Source: Herbiconiux gentiana
GTDB taxonomy: Bacteria; Actinomycetota; Actinomycetes; Actinomycetales; Microbacteriaceae
Length of the DNA stretch: 64,000 nt
NCBI RefSeq assembly: GCF_024978135.1
Contig: NZ_JANTEZ010000001.1
Coordinates: 186,001 to 250,000, forward strand
Direction: 5' to 3'
Shown here piece after piece: positions 1 through 10,135 of this stretch (within the stretch, counting starts at the first letter, position 1; every line of letters begins with the position of its first letter). The notes under the pieces are model-generated. The model had not been told where the DNA came from and searched no databases. It saw only the letters and a list, made by a program, of their open reading frames with translations. Both the position numbers and the translations under genes were made by a program.

Positions 1-747
1 GTAGGACGGGTCGCGGGTGCGGCGCATGTAGTCCTCGAAAGAGTCGCACTGGGCGTCGTGCCAGGCGATCTGCTGCTCGTGCAGCTCGTGCGGGGAGAGG
101 TCGAGCTCGGCCGCGTAGCGCTCGCCGATCGCCCGGGCCACGAGGCCGGCCGCGATGGCGTCGGCTCCGGCGTCGTGGGCGTCGACGAGGGACACGCCGT
201 AGTGCTCGGCCGCCGCGGTGAGCGTGCGCTTGCCCTTGCGATAGCGGTCGATCTGCTTGTCGACCACCAGCGGGTCGACGACGGGCAGCGGGCCCTCGAG
301 CGGGGCGACGCCGTGCCGGAGCGACTCGCGGTGCAGCAGCGTCAGATCGTAGGGGGCGTTGTAGACGACGAGCGAGTAGCCGTCGTCGAACGCGGCTCGC
401 AGTGCCGCGACGATCTCGCCGACGACCTCGGCCGCCGGGCGGCCCTCGGCGCGGGCGCGCTGGGTGGTGACGCCGTGCACGGCCGTGGCCTGCTCGGGGA
501 TCTCGACCCCGGGGTCGGCCAGCCAGTCGCGGCGGAGCGCCGGGGCGCCCGAGTCGTCGAGCAGGGTGACGTTCGCGGTGACCACGCGGCTGGTGTCGAC
601 GTCGATGCCGGTGGTCTCGAGGTCGAAGACGGCGAGCCGGGAAGCCCAGGCGGGCAGGAGCGGGGTGAGCCGCGCATCCGCTTCGACCGGAACGACCGGA
701 TCGACCAGGGTGTCGATCTCGAACAGGGGCACCTCGACGATGGTCAT
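1..747 (-). CDS. DEDDh 3'-5' exonuclease (DNA polymerase III epsilon-like), 3' end cut by window
   Basis: Exonuclease of the DnaQ/epsilon superfamily, probably removing 3' nucleotides from DNA with two metal ions. Reading back from the ATG at 745-747, the protein shows ExoI motif DLETTG (Asp42, Glu44), then TAVHGV near residue 89, the ExoII Asp in YNAPYDL (Asp134), and ExoIII HDAGAD (His191, Asp196). These are the DEDDh catalytic residues. About 249 residues are visible and no stop is reached, so the C-terminus lies off the left edge. No Shine-Dalgarno sequence precedes the ATG; a CAGACT hexamer six bases upstream suggests a leaderless transcript. It could be a stand-alone exonuclease or the N-terminal part of a larger repair protein. 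Confidence 0.88.
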   Translation of the reverse strand, partial: MTIVEVPLFEIDTLVDPVVPVEADARLTPLLPAWASRLAVFDLETTGIDVDTSRVVTANVTLLDDSGAPALRRDWLADPGVEIPEQATAVHGVTTQRARAEGRPAAEVVGEIVAALRAAFDDGYSLVVYNAPYDLTLLHRESLRHGVAPLEGPLPVVDPLVVDKQIDRYRKGKRTLTAAAEHYGVSLVDAHDAGADAIAAGLVARAIGERYAAELDLSPHELHEQQIAWHDAQCDSFEDYMRRTRDPSY

Positions 748-753
748 GCAGTC

Positions 754-759
754 AGTCTG
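754..759 (-). promoter_or_regulatory. -10 hexamer of exonuclease gene (leaderless)
   Basis: CAGACT on the minus strand, six bases before the ATG at 747. The implied transcription start coincides with the start codon. Confidence 0.5.
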
Positions 760-809
760 CACGCCACCACCGACACCCCGGGTGACCGACACCCGCGAGG
801 CGCGAGTTG

Positions 810-2534
<1,725 letters not shown>

Positions 2535-2660
2535 GGGCGTCCTTTCGGCAGGGGGTGGCCGGCGCGGCCGGTCGTGCTCCGTACTGACGTTAGTCCAAAG
2601 CTCCGCGACCGAAAGGGCGAGGTCGGGGCGAGGTGCCAGGGTCGCGGTCGGGCCCGCGTC

Positions 2661-2666
2661 TATGCT
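2661..2666 (+). promoter_or_regulatory. -10 hexamer of alpha/beta hydrolase gene (leaderless)
   Basis: TATGCT, seven bases before the ATG at 2674, with no ribosome site between. This placement favours the 2674 start over the ATG at 2662, which lies inside the hexamer. Confidence 0.5.
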
Positions 2667-2673
2667 GGTCCGG

Positions 2674-3663
2674 ATGACCGTCGCCTCGCCCTTCGCCGAA
2701 CAGCTCGCCCACCTGCCCGTCGCCGAGCGCAGCCTGCCTCTCGCCGGCGGGGTGACCCGGTTCTGGGAGTACGGGACGGGCGCGGACGACCCCGACGACC
2801 GACGTGACGCACCGACCCTGGTGATCGTGGTGCACGGCTACCGCGGCGACCACCACGGCCTCGAACCCGTGATCGCGCAGCTCGACCGGCCCGGCTACCG
2901 GATCGTCGCTCCCGACCTGCCGGGATTCGGGGTGTCGACGCCGATGGCGGCCACGCACGACCTCGACGGCTACGAGGCCTGGCTGCAGGAGTTCGCCGCG
3001 GCCGTGCGCGCCGAGTCGCCCTCGGCCCGCGTCGTGATCATCGGGCACTCCTTCGGCTCCATCCTGGTCTCCGCCGCCCTCGCCGGCGGGCTGGCGGTCG
3101 ACGACGCCGTGCTGATCAACCCGATCGCGGCGCCGGCTCTGACGGGCCCCCGCGGGGTGATGACGCGGGTCGCGATCGGCTACTACCGGCTGGGCGCCGC
3201 CGTGCCCGAGCGGCTGGGCCACGTCATCCTGTCGAGCCCGGTGATGGTGCGGGTGATCAGCGTCACCATGGCCAAGACGAAAGACCGCGCGCTCCGGCGC
3301 TGGATCCACGACCAGCACGACCGCTACTTCAGCGCCTTCGCCAATCGCACGGTCGTGCTCGACGCCTTCCGCGCCTCGGTCAGCCACGACATCAGCGAGT
3401 ACGCCTCCCGCATCACGGCGCCGACCCTGCTGATCGCCGCCGATCAGGACGACATCACGCCGCTCGCCGCCCAGCACCGCCTGGCCGAGCTGATTCCGGA
3501 TGCGCGGCTGGTGGTGCTCGAGGGGGTGGGGCACCTCATCCACTACGAGCGCCCGGTGGAGGCCGGCGAGGCGATCGTGGCGTTCCTCGACCGCAGCGTC
3601 GACAGGCGCGGCGACACCGACGGAGCCGACGATGGGCGCAGCGACGACGGGCGCGGCGCATGA
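2674..3663 (+). CDS. Alpha/beta-fold hydrolase
   Basis: A 329-residue hydrolase of unknown substrate. The nucleophile elbow GHSFGS (Ser126), an oxyanion HGYRGDHHG region near residue 54, a later Asp in LIAADQDDITP and the terminal His in EGVGHLIHYERP make a complete Ser-Asp-His triad. There is no signal peptide, so it is cytoplasmic. The reading frame stays open further upstream, but the 2674 ATG fits the -10 placement and the point where homology-like sequence begins. Its stop overlaps the next gene's ATG by four bases, so the two are co-transcribed; this pairing may link it to glycan or lipid precursor metabolism, which is inference. Confidence 0.88.
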   Translation: MTVASPFAEQLAHLPVAERSLPLAGGVTRFWEYGTGADDPDDRRDAPTLVIVVHGYRGDHHGLEPVIAQLDRPGYRIVAPDLPGFGVSTPMAATHDLDGYEAWLQEFAAAVRAESPSARVVIIGHSFGSILVSAALAGGLAVDDAVLINPIAAPALTGPRGVMTRVAIGYYRLGAAVPERLGHVILSSPVMVRVISVTMAKTKDRALRRWIHDQHDRYFSAFANRTVVLDAFRASVSHDISEYASRITAPTLLIAADQDDITPLAAQHRLAELIPDARLVVLEGVGHLIHYERPVEAGEAIVAFLDRSVDRRGDTDGADDGRSDDGRGA

Positions 3664-4787
3664 GGCTCGCGATCGACTGCCGCTACACCCGCATCGGCCG
3701 CCACGACGGCATCAGCCGCTACACCGCCGGCGTCGTCACCGCCCTGAAGGCCCTGAAAGACGCCGGAGACCCGGCCCTCGACGGCGTGCAGCTCGCGATG
3801 ATCGTCAGCGACGAGCGCCAGCTCGAGATGCTCCCCGAACTGCCCTGGGCGAAGGTCTCCGGCCCCACCAGCGTGCTCGAGCCGCTCGTCGCCCTGCAGG
3901 TGAACCGCCTGCGCCCCGACGCCGTGATCAGCCCCATGCAGACCATGGGAACGCTCGGCCGCCGCTACCGCCTGGCGCTCACCGTGCACGACCTGATCTA
4001 CTACTCCAATCCCGAGCCGCCCCACGACCTGCCGGGCTTCGTGCGGGTGCTCTGGCGCCTCTACCACAAGGCTTGGTGGCCGCAGCGGCTGCTGCTGAAC
4101 CGGGCGGATGCGGTGGTCACCGTGAGCGAGACCACCCGCGCCCTGATCGCGCGGCACGAGCTCACGACGAAGCCCGTCGTGGTGGCGCGGAACGCGGCCG
4201 ACCTGCCCCGCGCATCCCTCGCCGGCCGGTCCGCCGACGACGCCGAGGCGCGCTCGGCCACGAAGTCGTTGGTCTACATGGGCTCGTTCATGCCCTACAA
4301 GAACGTCGAGACGCTGGTGCGGGCCGCGGCGCTGCTGCCCGGGTACACCCTGCACCTGCTCAGTCGCTCGACGCCCGCCGACGAGGAGCGCCTACGCGCG
4401 ATCGCGCCCGCGGCCCGGCTCGAGTTCCACGGCGGTGTCACCGACGAGGAGTACCACGCCCTGCTGCAGCGCTCGACCGCGCTGGTGACCGCCTCGCTCG
4501 ACGAGGGTTTCGGCATCCCGCTCGTCGAGGCGATGGGACATGGCACCCCGGTGGTCGTCAGCGACATCGCGGTCTTCCGCGAGATCGGGGGAGAGGCCGC
4601 ACTGTTCGCCCCGGCCGAGGACGCTCAGGCCTTCGCCGCCGCGATCACGAGCCTCGAAGACGCCGAGCGGTGGCGCGAGCGCTCGATCGCGTCCCGCGCC
4701 CAGGCCGAGACGTTCAGCTGGGAAGCGTCAGCGCGAGCTCTAGCGGAGCTCGCGACCGGATGGACGGGTCGAGCTCGGCGCCGTTGA
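3660..4787 (+). CDS. Glycosyltransferase family 4 (GT-B fold)
   Basis: A 375-residue retaining glycosyltransferase. The N-terminal half has the GT4-like opening MRLAIDCRY and a GISRY loop; the C-terminal half has VYMGSFMPYKNVETLVRA (donor domain start) and the E-x7-E type motif EGFGIPLVEAMGHGTPVVV that binds the nucleotide-sugar. The acceptor is unknown; cell-envelope glycan or glycolipid is plausible. It overlaps the upstream hydrolase gene by four bases (ATGA). Its last 74 bases overlap the 3' end of the convergent phosphatase gene, an unusually long overlap between two real genes. Confidence 0.88.
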   Translation: MRLAIDCRYTRIGRHDGISRYTAGVVTALKALKDAGDPALDGVQLAMIVSDERQLEMLPELPWAKVSGPTSVLEPLVALQVNRLRPDAVISPMQTMGTLGRRYRLALTVHDLIYYSNPEPPHDLPGFVRVLWRLYHKAWWPQRLLLNRADAVVTVSETTRALIARHELTTKPVVVARNAADLPRASLAGRSADDAEARSATKSLVYMGSFMPYKNVETLVRAAALLPGYTLHLLSRSTPADEERLRAIAPAARLEFHGGVTDEEYHALLQRSTALVTASLDEGFGIPLVEAMGHGTPVVVSDIAVFREIGGEAALFAPAEDAQAFAAAITSLEDAERWRERSIASRAQAETFSWEASARALAELATGWTGRARRR

Positions 4788-5340
4788 ACGTCGCCATCGA
4801 CACCTCGCCGTTCTCGATCACGAAGTCGTGCGCCGAGCCGTTGGCGATCAGCTGCCCCTGCGCGGGCAGCTGCTTCTCGGTGATGTAGCGCACCAGCGAC
4901 CCGATCACACCGCCGTGCGAGACCACGATCAGAGAGGCGTCCGGATGCTCGTCGGCCAGCGCCTGCAGCGCCGGAAGCACGCGGGCGACGACGGCCGAGC
5001 GCTTCTCCCGACCGGGCACCGGCGCCTCGCGATCGGGGAACCGGGCCTCGATCTCCGACGCGTTCAGCCCCTCGACCTCGCCGTAGCGGCGTTCGACCAG
5101 GGCGTCGACCAGCTCGATGTCGGGGATGCCGACGAACGACCCGATGATCTCGGCCGTCTCGCGGGCCCGGCTGAGGGGGCTCGCGACGATGCCGTCCCAG
5201 TGCCGCTCGGCGAGCACCCGCCCGGTCTCGCGGGCCTGCTCCCGCCCGGTGTCGTTGAGGGGGACGTCGGTGGCGCCCTGGATGCGGCGCTCGAGGTTCC
5301 AGTCGGTCTGCCCGTGGCGCACGAAGGTGAAGGTAGTCAT
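4714..5340 (-). CDS. Histidine phosphatase family protein (phosphoglycerate mutase-like)
   Basis: A 208-residue 2H phosphatase. The RHG motif is in FVRHGQTDWN (catalytic His9), followed by SRARETAEI, acid residue Glu in RRYGEVEGL, and the second catalytic His in VVSHGGVIGSL. Substrate cannot be told from sequence; relatives include broad acid phosphatases and cobalamin or glucosyl-3-phosphoglycerate phosphatases. Start at the ATG at 5340 is favoured by a CAGACT hexamer seven bases upstream (5348-5353); a GTG at 5346 is the alternative. It converges on, and overlaps by 74 bases, the glycosyltransferase gene. Confidence 0.88.
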   Translation of the reverse strand: MTTFTFVRHGQTDWNLERRIQGATDVPLNDTGREQARETGRVLAERHWDGIVASPLSRARETAEIIGSFVGIPDIELVDALVERRYGEVEGLNASEIEARFPDREAPVPGREKRSAVVARVLPALQALADEHPDASLIVVSHGGVIGSLVRYITEKQLPAQGQLIANGSAHDFVIENGEVSMATFNGAELDPSIRSRAPLELALTLPS

Positions 5341-5347
5341 CGGCACC

Positions 5348-5353
5348 AGTCTG
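5348..5353 (-). promoter_or_regulatory. -10 hexamer of histidine phosphatase gene (leaderless)
   Basis: CAGACT on the minus strand, seven bases before the ATG at 5340; no ribosome site intervenes. Confidence 0.45.
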
Positions 5354-5420
5354 CCATCCCGGCCGATGGCCTTCCGGCGTTCCGGCCCTCAGGCGGGTCG
5401 ACTCCGGTCGGATGCCCGCC

Positions 5421-6287
5421 TCACGACGCGGCGAGCAACCCCTCGAGCGCGACCAGCGTCTCGGAGGCGCCCGCGTCGACCTTCACCGTGGCTCGGTTGT
5501 CGCCCTTCGTCACTCCCCGGTTGACGATCACGATCGGCAGCCGGCGCCGCCTGGCCTGCTCGAGCAGGCGGATGCCGGAGTTCACCACGAGCGACGAACC
5601 CGCGATCACCAGCGCCTCGGAGGCGGCGACGATGGCGCTCGCCTCGGCGAACTTCTCGGTGGGCACGAACTCGCCGAAGAACACCACGTCGGGTTTCAGC
5701 ACCCCGCCGCAGACGGTGCACGAGGGCACGACGAAGGCCTCGTACTCGGCCACGTCGGCGTCGCCGTCGGGAGCGATCCGGATGAGCTCGGGTTCGGTCA
5801 GCTGCGGGTTCGCCGCCGCGATGCGCTCCGACACGCTCGCGCGGGCGAAGGTCTGACCGCAACGCAGGCAGTTCACGCGGTCCATCGAGCCGTGCAGGTC
5901 GACCAGCCGCTGCGTGCCCGCGCGAGCGTGCAGACCGTCGACGTTCTGCGTCACGACCCCGGTGGCGTGGCCGTTCTCCTCCAGCCGCGCGAGCGCCCGG
6001 TGGCCCTCGTTCGGCCGCGCGGCGTCGAACATGCGCCAGCCGAGGTGGCTGCCCGCCCAGTACCGCTTGCGGAACGAGGCGCTGCCGAGGAACTGGTCGA
6101 AAGTCATCGGGTTCCGCTGCGGCGCACCCTCGCCGCGGTAGTCGGGGATGCCCGAGTCGGTGCTCACCCCGGCCCCGGTGAGCACGGCGAAACGGCGGCC
6201 GCGCAGCACCTCGGCGGCCTCGGCGACGGCGGCCTCGACGGCCTCCGGGGTCGGGCGACCGGGCGGAGACGACACCAGCGGAACCAT
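5421..6287 (-). CDS. NAD-dependent protein deacylase, Sir2 family
   Basis: A 288-residue sirtuin that removes acyl groups from lysines using NAD. Visible motifs in order: GAGVSTDSGIPDYRG (NAD binding), TQNVDGLH, catalytic His in VDLHGSMD, zinc-binding pairs CLRCG and CTVCGG, KPDVVFFGE, and the GSSLVV segment. The ATG at 6287 is preceded by a strong GGAGG at a four-base spacing, and a TAGACT -10 hexamer on the minus strand lies about 40 bases upstream (6324-6329), so this gene has a normal leader. It is divergent from the RNA methyltransferase gene. Some N-terminal residues precede the core, as in other actinobacterial family members. Confidence 0.92.
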   Translation of the reverse strand: MVPLVSSPPGRPTPEAVEAAVAEAAEVLRGRRFAVLTGAGVSTDSGIPDYRGEGAPQRNPMTFDQFLGSASFRKRYWAGSHLGWRMFDAARPNEGHRALARLEENGHATGVVTQNVDGLHARAGTQRLVDLHGSMDRVNCLRCGQTFARASVSERIAAANPQLTEPELIRIAPDGDADVAEYEAFVVPSCTVCGGVLKPDVVFFGEFVPTEKFAEASAIVAASEALVIAGSSLVVNSGIRLLEQARRRRLPIVIVNRGVTKGDNRATVKVDAGASETLVALEGLLAAS

Positions 6288-6422
6288 GGAACCTCCACGC
6301 CGGCGACGGACTCCGGCCTCTGCAGTCTAAACAACGGAGTTTTCGGGAATGTTTCCGCGACTGGCAGAGTGGATGGGAATCGGCTCAGCCGACCGATGGT
6401 TCCGCCGACAGAAAGGGCACCC

Positions 6423-7235
6423 GTGCCCGTCATCCCGATCGAGTCGCTCGACCGACCCGAGCTCGCCGACTACCGGGGGCTCACCGACGTGGCGATGCGC
6501 CGCCTGCTCGAACCCGCCGGCGGCCTCTACCTCGCCGAGTCGGGCAAGGTGATCGAGCGGGCCGTCGCGGCCGGTCACCGACCCCGCTCGGTGCTGCTGC
6601 AGCAGAAGTGGCTCGCCGACCTCGAGTGGATCGTCGAGCGCTTCCCCGAGGTGCCCGTGTTCGTGGCCGACGACGCCCTGCTCGAGCAGCTGACCGGTTT
6701 CGCCATGCACCGCGGCGCCCTCGCGGCCATGCACCGCCCCGTGCTGCCCGACCCGCGCACCCTGCTCCAGGATGCCCGCACCGTCGTCGTGCTCGAGGAC
6801 ATCGTCGACCACACCAACGTCGGCGCCGCCTTCCGCTCGGCCGCCGGGCTCGGCGCGGACGCCGTGCTGATCACCCCGCGCTGCGCCGACCCGCTCTACC
6901 GCCGGAGCGTGCGGGTGAGCATGGGCACCGTGCTGCAGGTGCCCTGGACCCGCATCGGGGAGTGGAGCGAGGCCGCCCCGCTGCTGCACGACGCCGGCTT
7001 CACCATCGCCGCGCTCGCCCTCGGCGACGACTCGATTCCGCTGCCGGAGTTCACCCGCGAGCTGCCCGAGCGGGTGGCGATCGTGCTGGGCACCGAGGGC
7101 GACGGTCTGAGCCGACGCGCCCTGGCCGCCGCCGACGTGAAGGTCGAGATCCCGATGCTGCACGGTGTCGACTCACTGAACGTCGCCGCCGCGAGCGCGG
7201 TGGCCTTGTACGCGGTGTCGGCTGCGAAGCACTAG
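6423..7235 (+). CDS. SpoU/TrmH-family RNA 2'-O-methyltransferase
   Basis: A 270-residue SPOUT methyltransferase that would use S-adenosylmethionine to methylate tRNA or rRNA ribose. The three family motifs are visible: motif 1 around VVVLEDIVDHTNVGAAFRSA (Asn and Arg), motif 2 IVLGTEGDGLS, and motif 3 IPMLHGVDSLNVAAASAVA, which form the knotted cofactor site. The N-terminal 100 residues resemble an RNA-binding substrate domain. The GTG at 6423 is chosen because AAAGGG lies seven bases upstream and the homology-like sequence starts here, though the frame is open far upstream. Precise target base unknown. Confidence 0.9.
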   Translation: MPVIPIESLDRPELADYRGLTDVAMRRLLEPAGGLYLAESGKVIERAVAAGHRPRSVLLQQKWLADLEWIVERFPEVPVFVADDALLEQLTGFAMHRGALAAMHRPVLPDPRTLLQDARTVVVLEDIVDHTNVGAAFRSAAGLGADAVLITPRCADPLYRRSVRVSMGTVLQVPWTRIGEWSEAAPLLHDAGFTIAALALGDDSIPLPEFTRELPERVAIVLGTEGDGLSRRALAAADVKVEIPMLHGVDSLNVAAASAVALYAVSAAKH

Positions 7236-7267
7236 TCTTTCGCACAACGTACCGAAGGAGGCCCGTC

Positions 7268-8827
7268 GTGGCAGACAACAGCGCCGTTTCGACCGAGGCC
7301 CCGACGCCGTCGGGGGGCAAGGGTCTCGCCGTCGGCAAGCTCGGACTCGTCGGCTCCACCGTGATCGGCCTGGCCTCCACGGCCCCGGTCTACTCCCTCG
7401 CCGCCACCATCGGCTTCGTGGTGCTCGCCGTCGGCGCCCAGGCGCCGATCGCGATGATCCTCGCGTTCATCCCGATGTTCCTCACCGCCTACGCCTACCG
7501 GGAGCTCAACCGCGCGGTGCCCGACTGCGGCACCGCGTTCACCTGGGTCACCAAGGCCTTCGGCCCGTGGACGGGCTGGCTCGCCGGCTGGGGTGTCGCG
7601 GTCGCCGGCATCATCGTGCTGGCGAATCTCGCCCAGATCGGCAGCAAGTACCTCTGGCTGCTCACCGACAACCCCGACCTCTACGAGAACGTGCCGCTCG
7701 TGACGGCCACCGGCGTGGTCTTCATCGGCGTGATGACGTTCGTCAGCGTGCGCGGTCTCGAGATCGGGGAGCGGCTGCAGAACATCCTGCTCGCCGTGCA
7801 GTACATCGCCCTCGCGCTGTTCGTGGTGCTCGCCCTCTGGGCCGTGTTCACCGGCACCGCGCCCGCCGGGTCGACCACCCCTCAGCTCGACTGGTTCAAC
7901 CCCTTCGCGTTCACCTCGCTCTCGGGCTTCACCGAGGCCATCCTGCTCTGCCTCTTCATCTACTGGGGGTGGGACACCTGCCTCGCCCTGAACGAGGAGA
8001 CCAAGGACCCGGCGCGCATCCCCGGCCGGGCCGCAGTGCTCTCGACGGTCATCCTGCTCGTCACCTACGTCTCGGTCACCGTCGCGGCCATGGCCTTCGC
8101 GGGTCTCGGCACCTCGGGCATCGGCCTCGGCAACGAGGGCAACTCGGAGGACGTCTTCCTCGCCCTGAAGGACGCCGTCTTCGGCCCCTGGGCGTGGCTG
8201 CTCGTGATCGCGGTGTGCGTCTCGGCGATCTCCTCGACGCAGACGACCATCCTGCCGACCGCCCGCGGCACCCTGGCGATGGCCACCTACAAGGCGCTGC
8301 CGGCCGCGTTCGGGCGCATCTCGCCGAAGTTCCAGACCCCCCGCTTCGCCACGATCTTCATGAGCGTGGTCGCCGTGACGTTCTACGTGGGCATGACCCT
8401 CGTGAGCGAGAACATCCTCGCCGACACGATCCTCTCGATCGGGCTGGCCATCGCGTTCTACTACGCGCTGACGAGCTACGCCTGCATCTGGTACTTCCGC
8501 ACCGAGATCTTCACCTCAGCACGCAACTTCCTGTTCAAGGGGCTGTTCCCGCTGATCGGCGGGCTGATGCTGACGGCCGCGTTCATCCAGTCGGCCATCG
8601 ACATGTACGACCCCGACTACGGCTACACGGTCATCTTCGACATCGGCGGCGTGTTCGTGGTGGGCATCGGTTCGCTCGCCCTGGGCGTGGTGCTCATGGT
8701 CGTGTGGGCGTTCTTCCCCCGGTCGAAGGACTTCTTCGCAGGCCGGAGCCTCAACCGTCAGACCGAGGTGCTCGTGCCCGACAGCGAGCAGCTCGTGCCG
8801 CGCTCGGTCGACGGCGGGTTGATGTAG
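7268..8827 (+). CDS. APC-superfamily amino acid permease
   Basis: A 519-residue integral membrane transporter with about twelve hydrophobic segments. The first helix region GLVGSTVIGLASTAPVYSLA matches the substrate-binding TM1 of the APC family, and EETKDPARIPGRA after TM6-7 is the characteristic cytoplasmic loop. It would import amino acids or polyamines with a cation; the substrate is not deducible. The GTG at 7268 has an excellent AAGGAGG site. A TAGTCT hexamer overlapping the upstream gene's stop codon (7233-7238) could be its -10 region. The tail after the last helix is hydrophilic and short. Confidence 0.9.
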   Translation: MADNSAVSTEAPTPSGGKGLAVGKLGLVGSTVIGLASTAPVYSLAATIGFVVLAVGAQAPIAMILAFIPMFLTAYAYRELNRAVPDCGTAFTWVTKAFGPWTGWLAGWGVAVAGIIVLANLAQIGSKYLWLLTDNPDLYENVPLVTATGVVFIGVMTFVSVRGLEIGERLQNILLAVQYIALALFVVLALWAVFTGTAPAGSTTPQLDWFNPFAFTSLSGFTEAILLCLFIYWGWDTCLALNEETKDPARIPGRAAVLSTVILLVTYVSVTVAAMAFAGLGTSGIGLGNEGNSEDVFLALKDAVFGPWAWLLVIAVCVSAISSTQTTILPTARGTLAMATYKALPAAFGRISPKFQTPRFATIFMSVVAVTFYVGMTLVSENILADTILSIGLAIAFYYALTSYACIWYFRTEIFTSARNFLFKGLFPLIGGLMLTAAFIQSAIDMYDPDYGYTVIFDIGGVFVVGIGSLALGVVLMVVWAFFPRSKDFFAGRSLNRQTEVLVPDSEQLVPRSVDGGLM

Positions 8828-8881
8828 CCCGGCCGCTCGGCCTGCGACCGGAGGCTGGGCGGCGCCCATCGGCGCGCTGGC

Positions 8882-8887
8882 TAGGAT
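8882..8887 (+). promoter_or_regulatory. -10 hexamer of carboxypeptidase gene (leaderless)
   Basis: TAGGAT, six bases before the GTG at 8894, no ribosome site. Confidence 0.5.
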
Positions 8888-8893
8888 GACCGG

Positions 8894-10135
8894 GTGAGTC
8901 CCGCCAGCCCCGCCGTCTACCGACGCCGACGAATCGTCGTGGCGGTGGGTCTCGTGCTGCTCGCCCTGCTCGCCACCTACTTTCCGGTCGCGCTGCTCGG
9001 GCCCGTCCCGCAGGCCGCGGCCTCGGTTCAGGATGCTCCGCCGACCGTCACCCCGGCCACCGCCCTCACGACGCCCGGTGCGGGCACGAGCGCCATCGGT
9101 CTCGTCACCGACGGGCAGGCTCAGACCCTCGGCGGCAGCGGATCCACCGACTCCCTCCCCATCGCCAGCATCACCAAGACCATCACGGCCCTCGTCGTGC
9201 TCGACGCGAAGCCGCTCGATGACGGCAGCGGCGGCCCGTCGATCACGATGACCGACGCCGATCTGGCCATCCTGCAGGCCACCCAGGCCGAGAACGGCTC
9301 GTGGGCCTCGGTGTTCCCCGGCCAGGTGCTGAGCGAGCGCGAGGTGATCGAGATCATGCTGCTCGAGTCGGCCAACAACTACAGCGTGACGCTGACGAAC
9401 TGGGCGTTCGGCGACACGGCCTCCTACCTCGCGGCGGCCACCGCCTGGCTCGCCGAGCACGGTCTCGGCGGGACGGCCGTCGTCGACACCTCAGGGCTGA
9501 ACCCCGGCTCCCGCAGCACGACCGCCGATCTGCTCACGCTCGCGCGCCTGGTGCTGGCCGATCCCGTGCTGTCGAGCATCGTGGGCACCGCCTCGCTCGA
9601 GCTGCCCCAGCTCGGCACGGTCGAGAACACCAACGACCTGCTGGGCCTGAACGGCATCGACGGAGTGAAGACCGGCACCACCGACGAGGCCGGGTTCTGC
9701 CTGCTCTTCTCGGCCGATTACACGGTGGGGGAGACGACCGTGCAGATCGTCGGCGTCGTGCTCGGCGCGCCCGACGAGGACACGCTGCACGCCTCGGTGC
9801 TGGCGCTGCTGCAGAGCGCCGAGGCGGGCTTCCAGACCGTGCCGCTCGTGACGGCGGGCGACGTGGTGGGTTCGTACTCCACGCCGTGGGGGGCGAGCGC
9901 CGACATCGTGGCGGAGGAGTCGGTGAGCGCGACCGTGTGGTCGTCGGCGACCGTGACCCGCAGCGCCGAGGCGGGGGAGATCGGCTCGGGCGCATCCGGA
10001 ACCGAGGTGGGCACCGCGCGGTACACCGTCGAGGGCGTCACGCTCGGCAGCGGGGAGTACACCGTGCCGCTCGGGCTCGCGGGCGAGCTCGACGGGCCCG
10101 ACGTGGGGTGGAAGCTGGCGAACCCGTTCCGCTAG
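8894..10135 (+). CDS. D-alanyl-D-alanine carboxypeptidase (S11 / low-molecular-weight PBP)
   Basis: A 413-residue penicillin-binding protein that trims the terminal D-Ala of peptidoglycan stem peptides outside the membrane. A membrane anchor spans about residues 13-37 after an arginine-rich N-terminus. The active-site triad is complete: SxxK at Ser92-Lys95 (ASITKT), SxN at Ser160-Asn162 (ESANNY), and KTG at 260-262 (DGVKTGT). A C-terminal beta-rich region of about 100 residues follows. No sortase or second membrane segment is seen. The stop codon shares four bases (CTAG) with the stop of the convergent SGNH hydrolase gene, so no terminator can lie between them. Confidence 0.92.
   Translation: MSPASPAVYRRRRIVVAVGLVLLALLATYFPVALLGPVPQAAASVQDAPPTVTPATALTTPGAGTSAIGLVTDGQAQTLGGSGSTDSLPIASITKTITALVVLDAKPLDDGSGGPSITMTDADLAILQATQAENGSWASVFPGQVLSEREVIEIMLLESANNYSVTLTNWAFGDTASYLAAATAWLAEHGLGGTAVVDTSGLNPGSRSTTADLLTLARLVLADPVLSSIVGTASLELPQLGTVENTNDLLGLNGIDGVKTGTTDEAGFCLLFSADYTVGETTVQIVGVVLGAPDEDTLHASVLALLQSAEAGFQTVPLVTAGDVVGSYSTPWGASADIVAEESVSATVWSSATVTRSAEAGEIGSGASGTEVGTARYTVEGVTLGSGEYTVPLGLAGELDGPDVGWKLANPFR

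Noticed and set aside
5412-6422. Long N-terminal extension of the SpoU methyltransferase frame
   Set aside because: Antisense to the sirtuin gene; a ribosome site and motif start support GTG at 6423.
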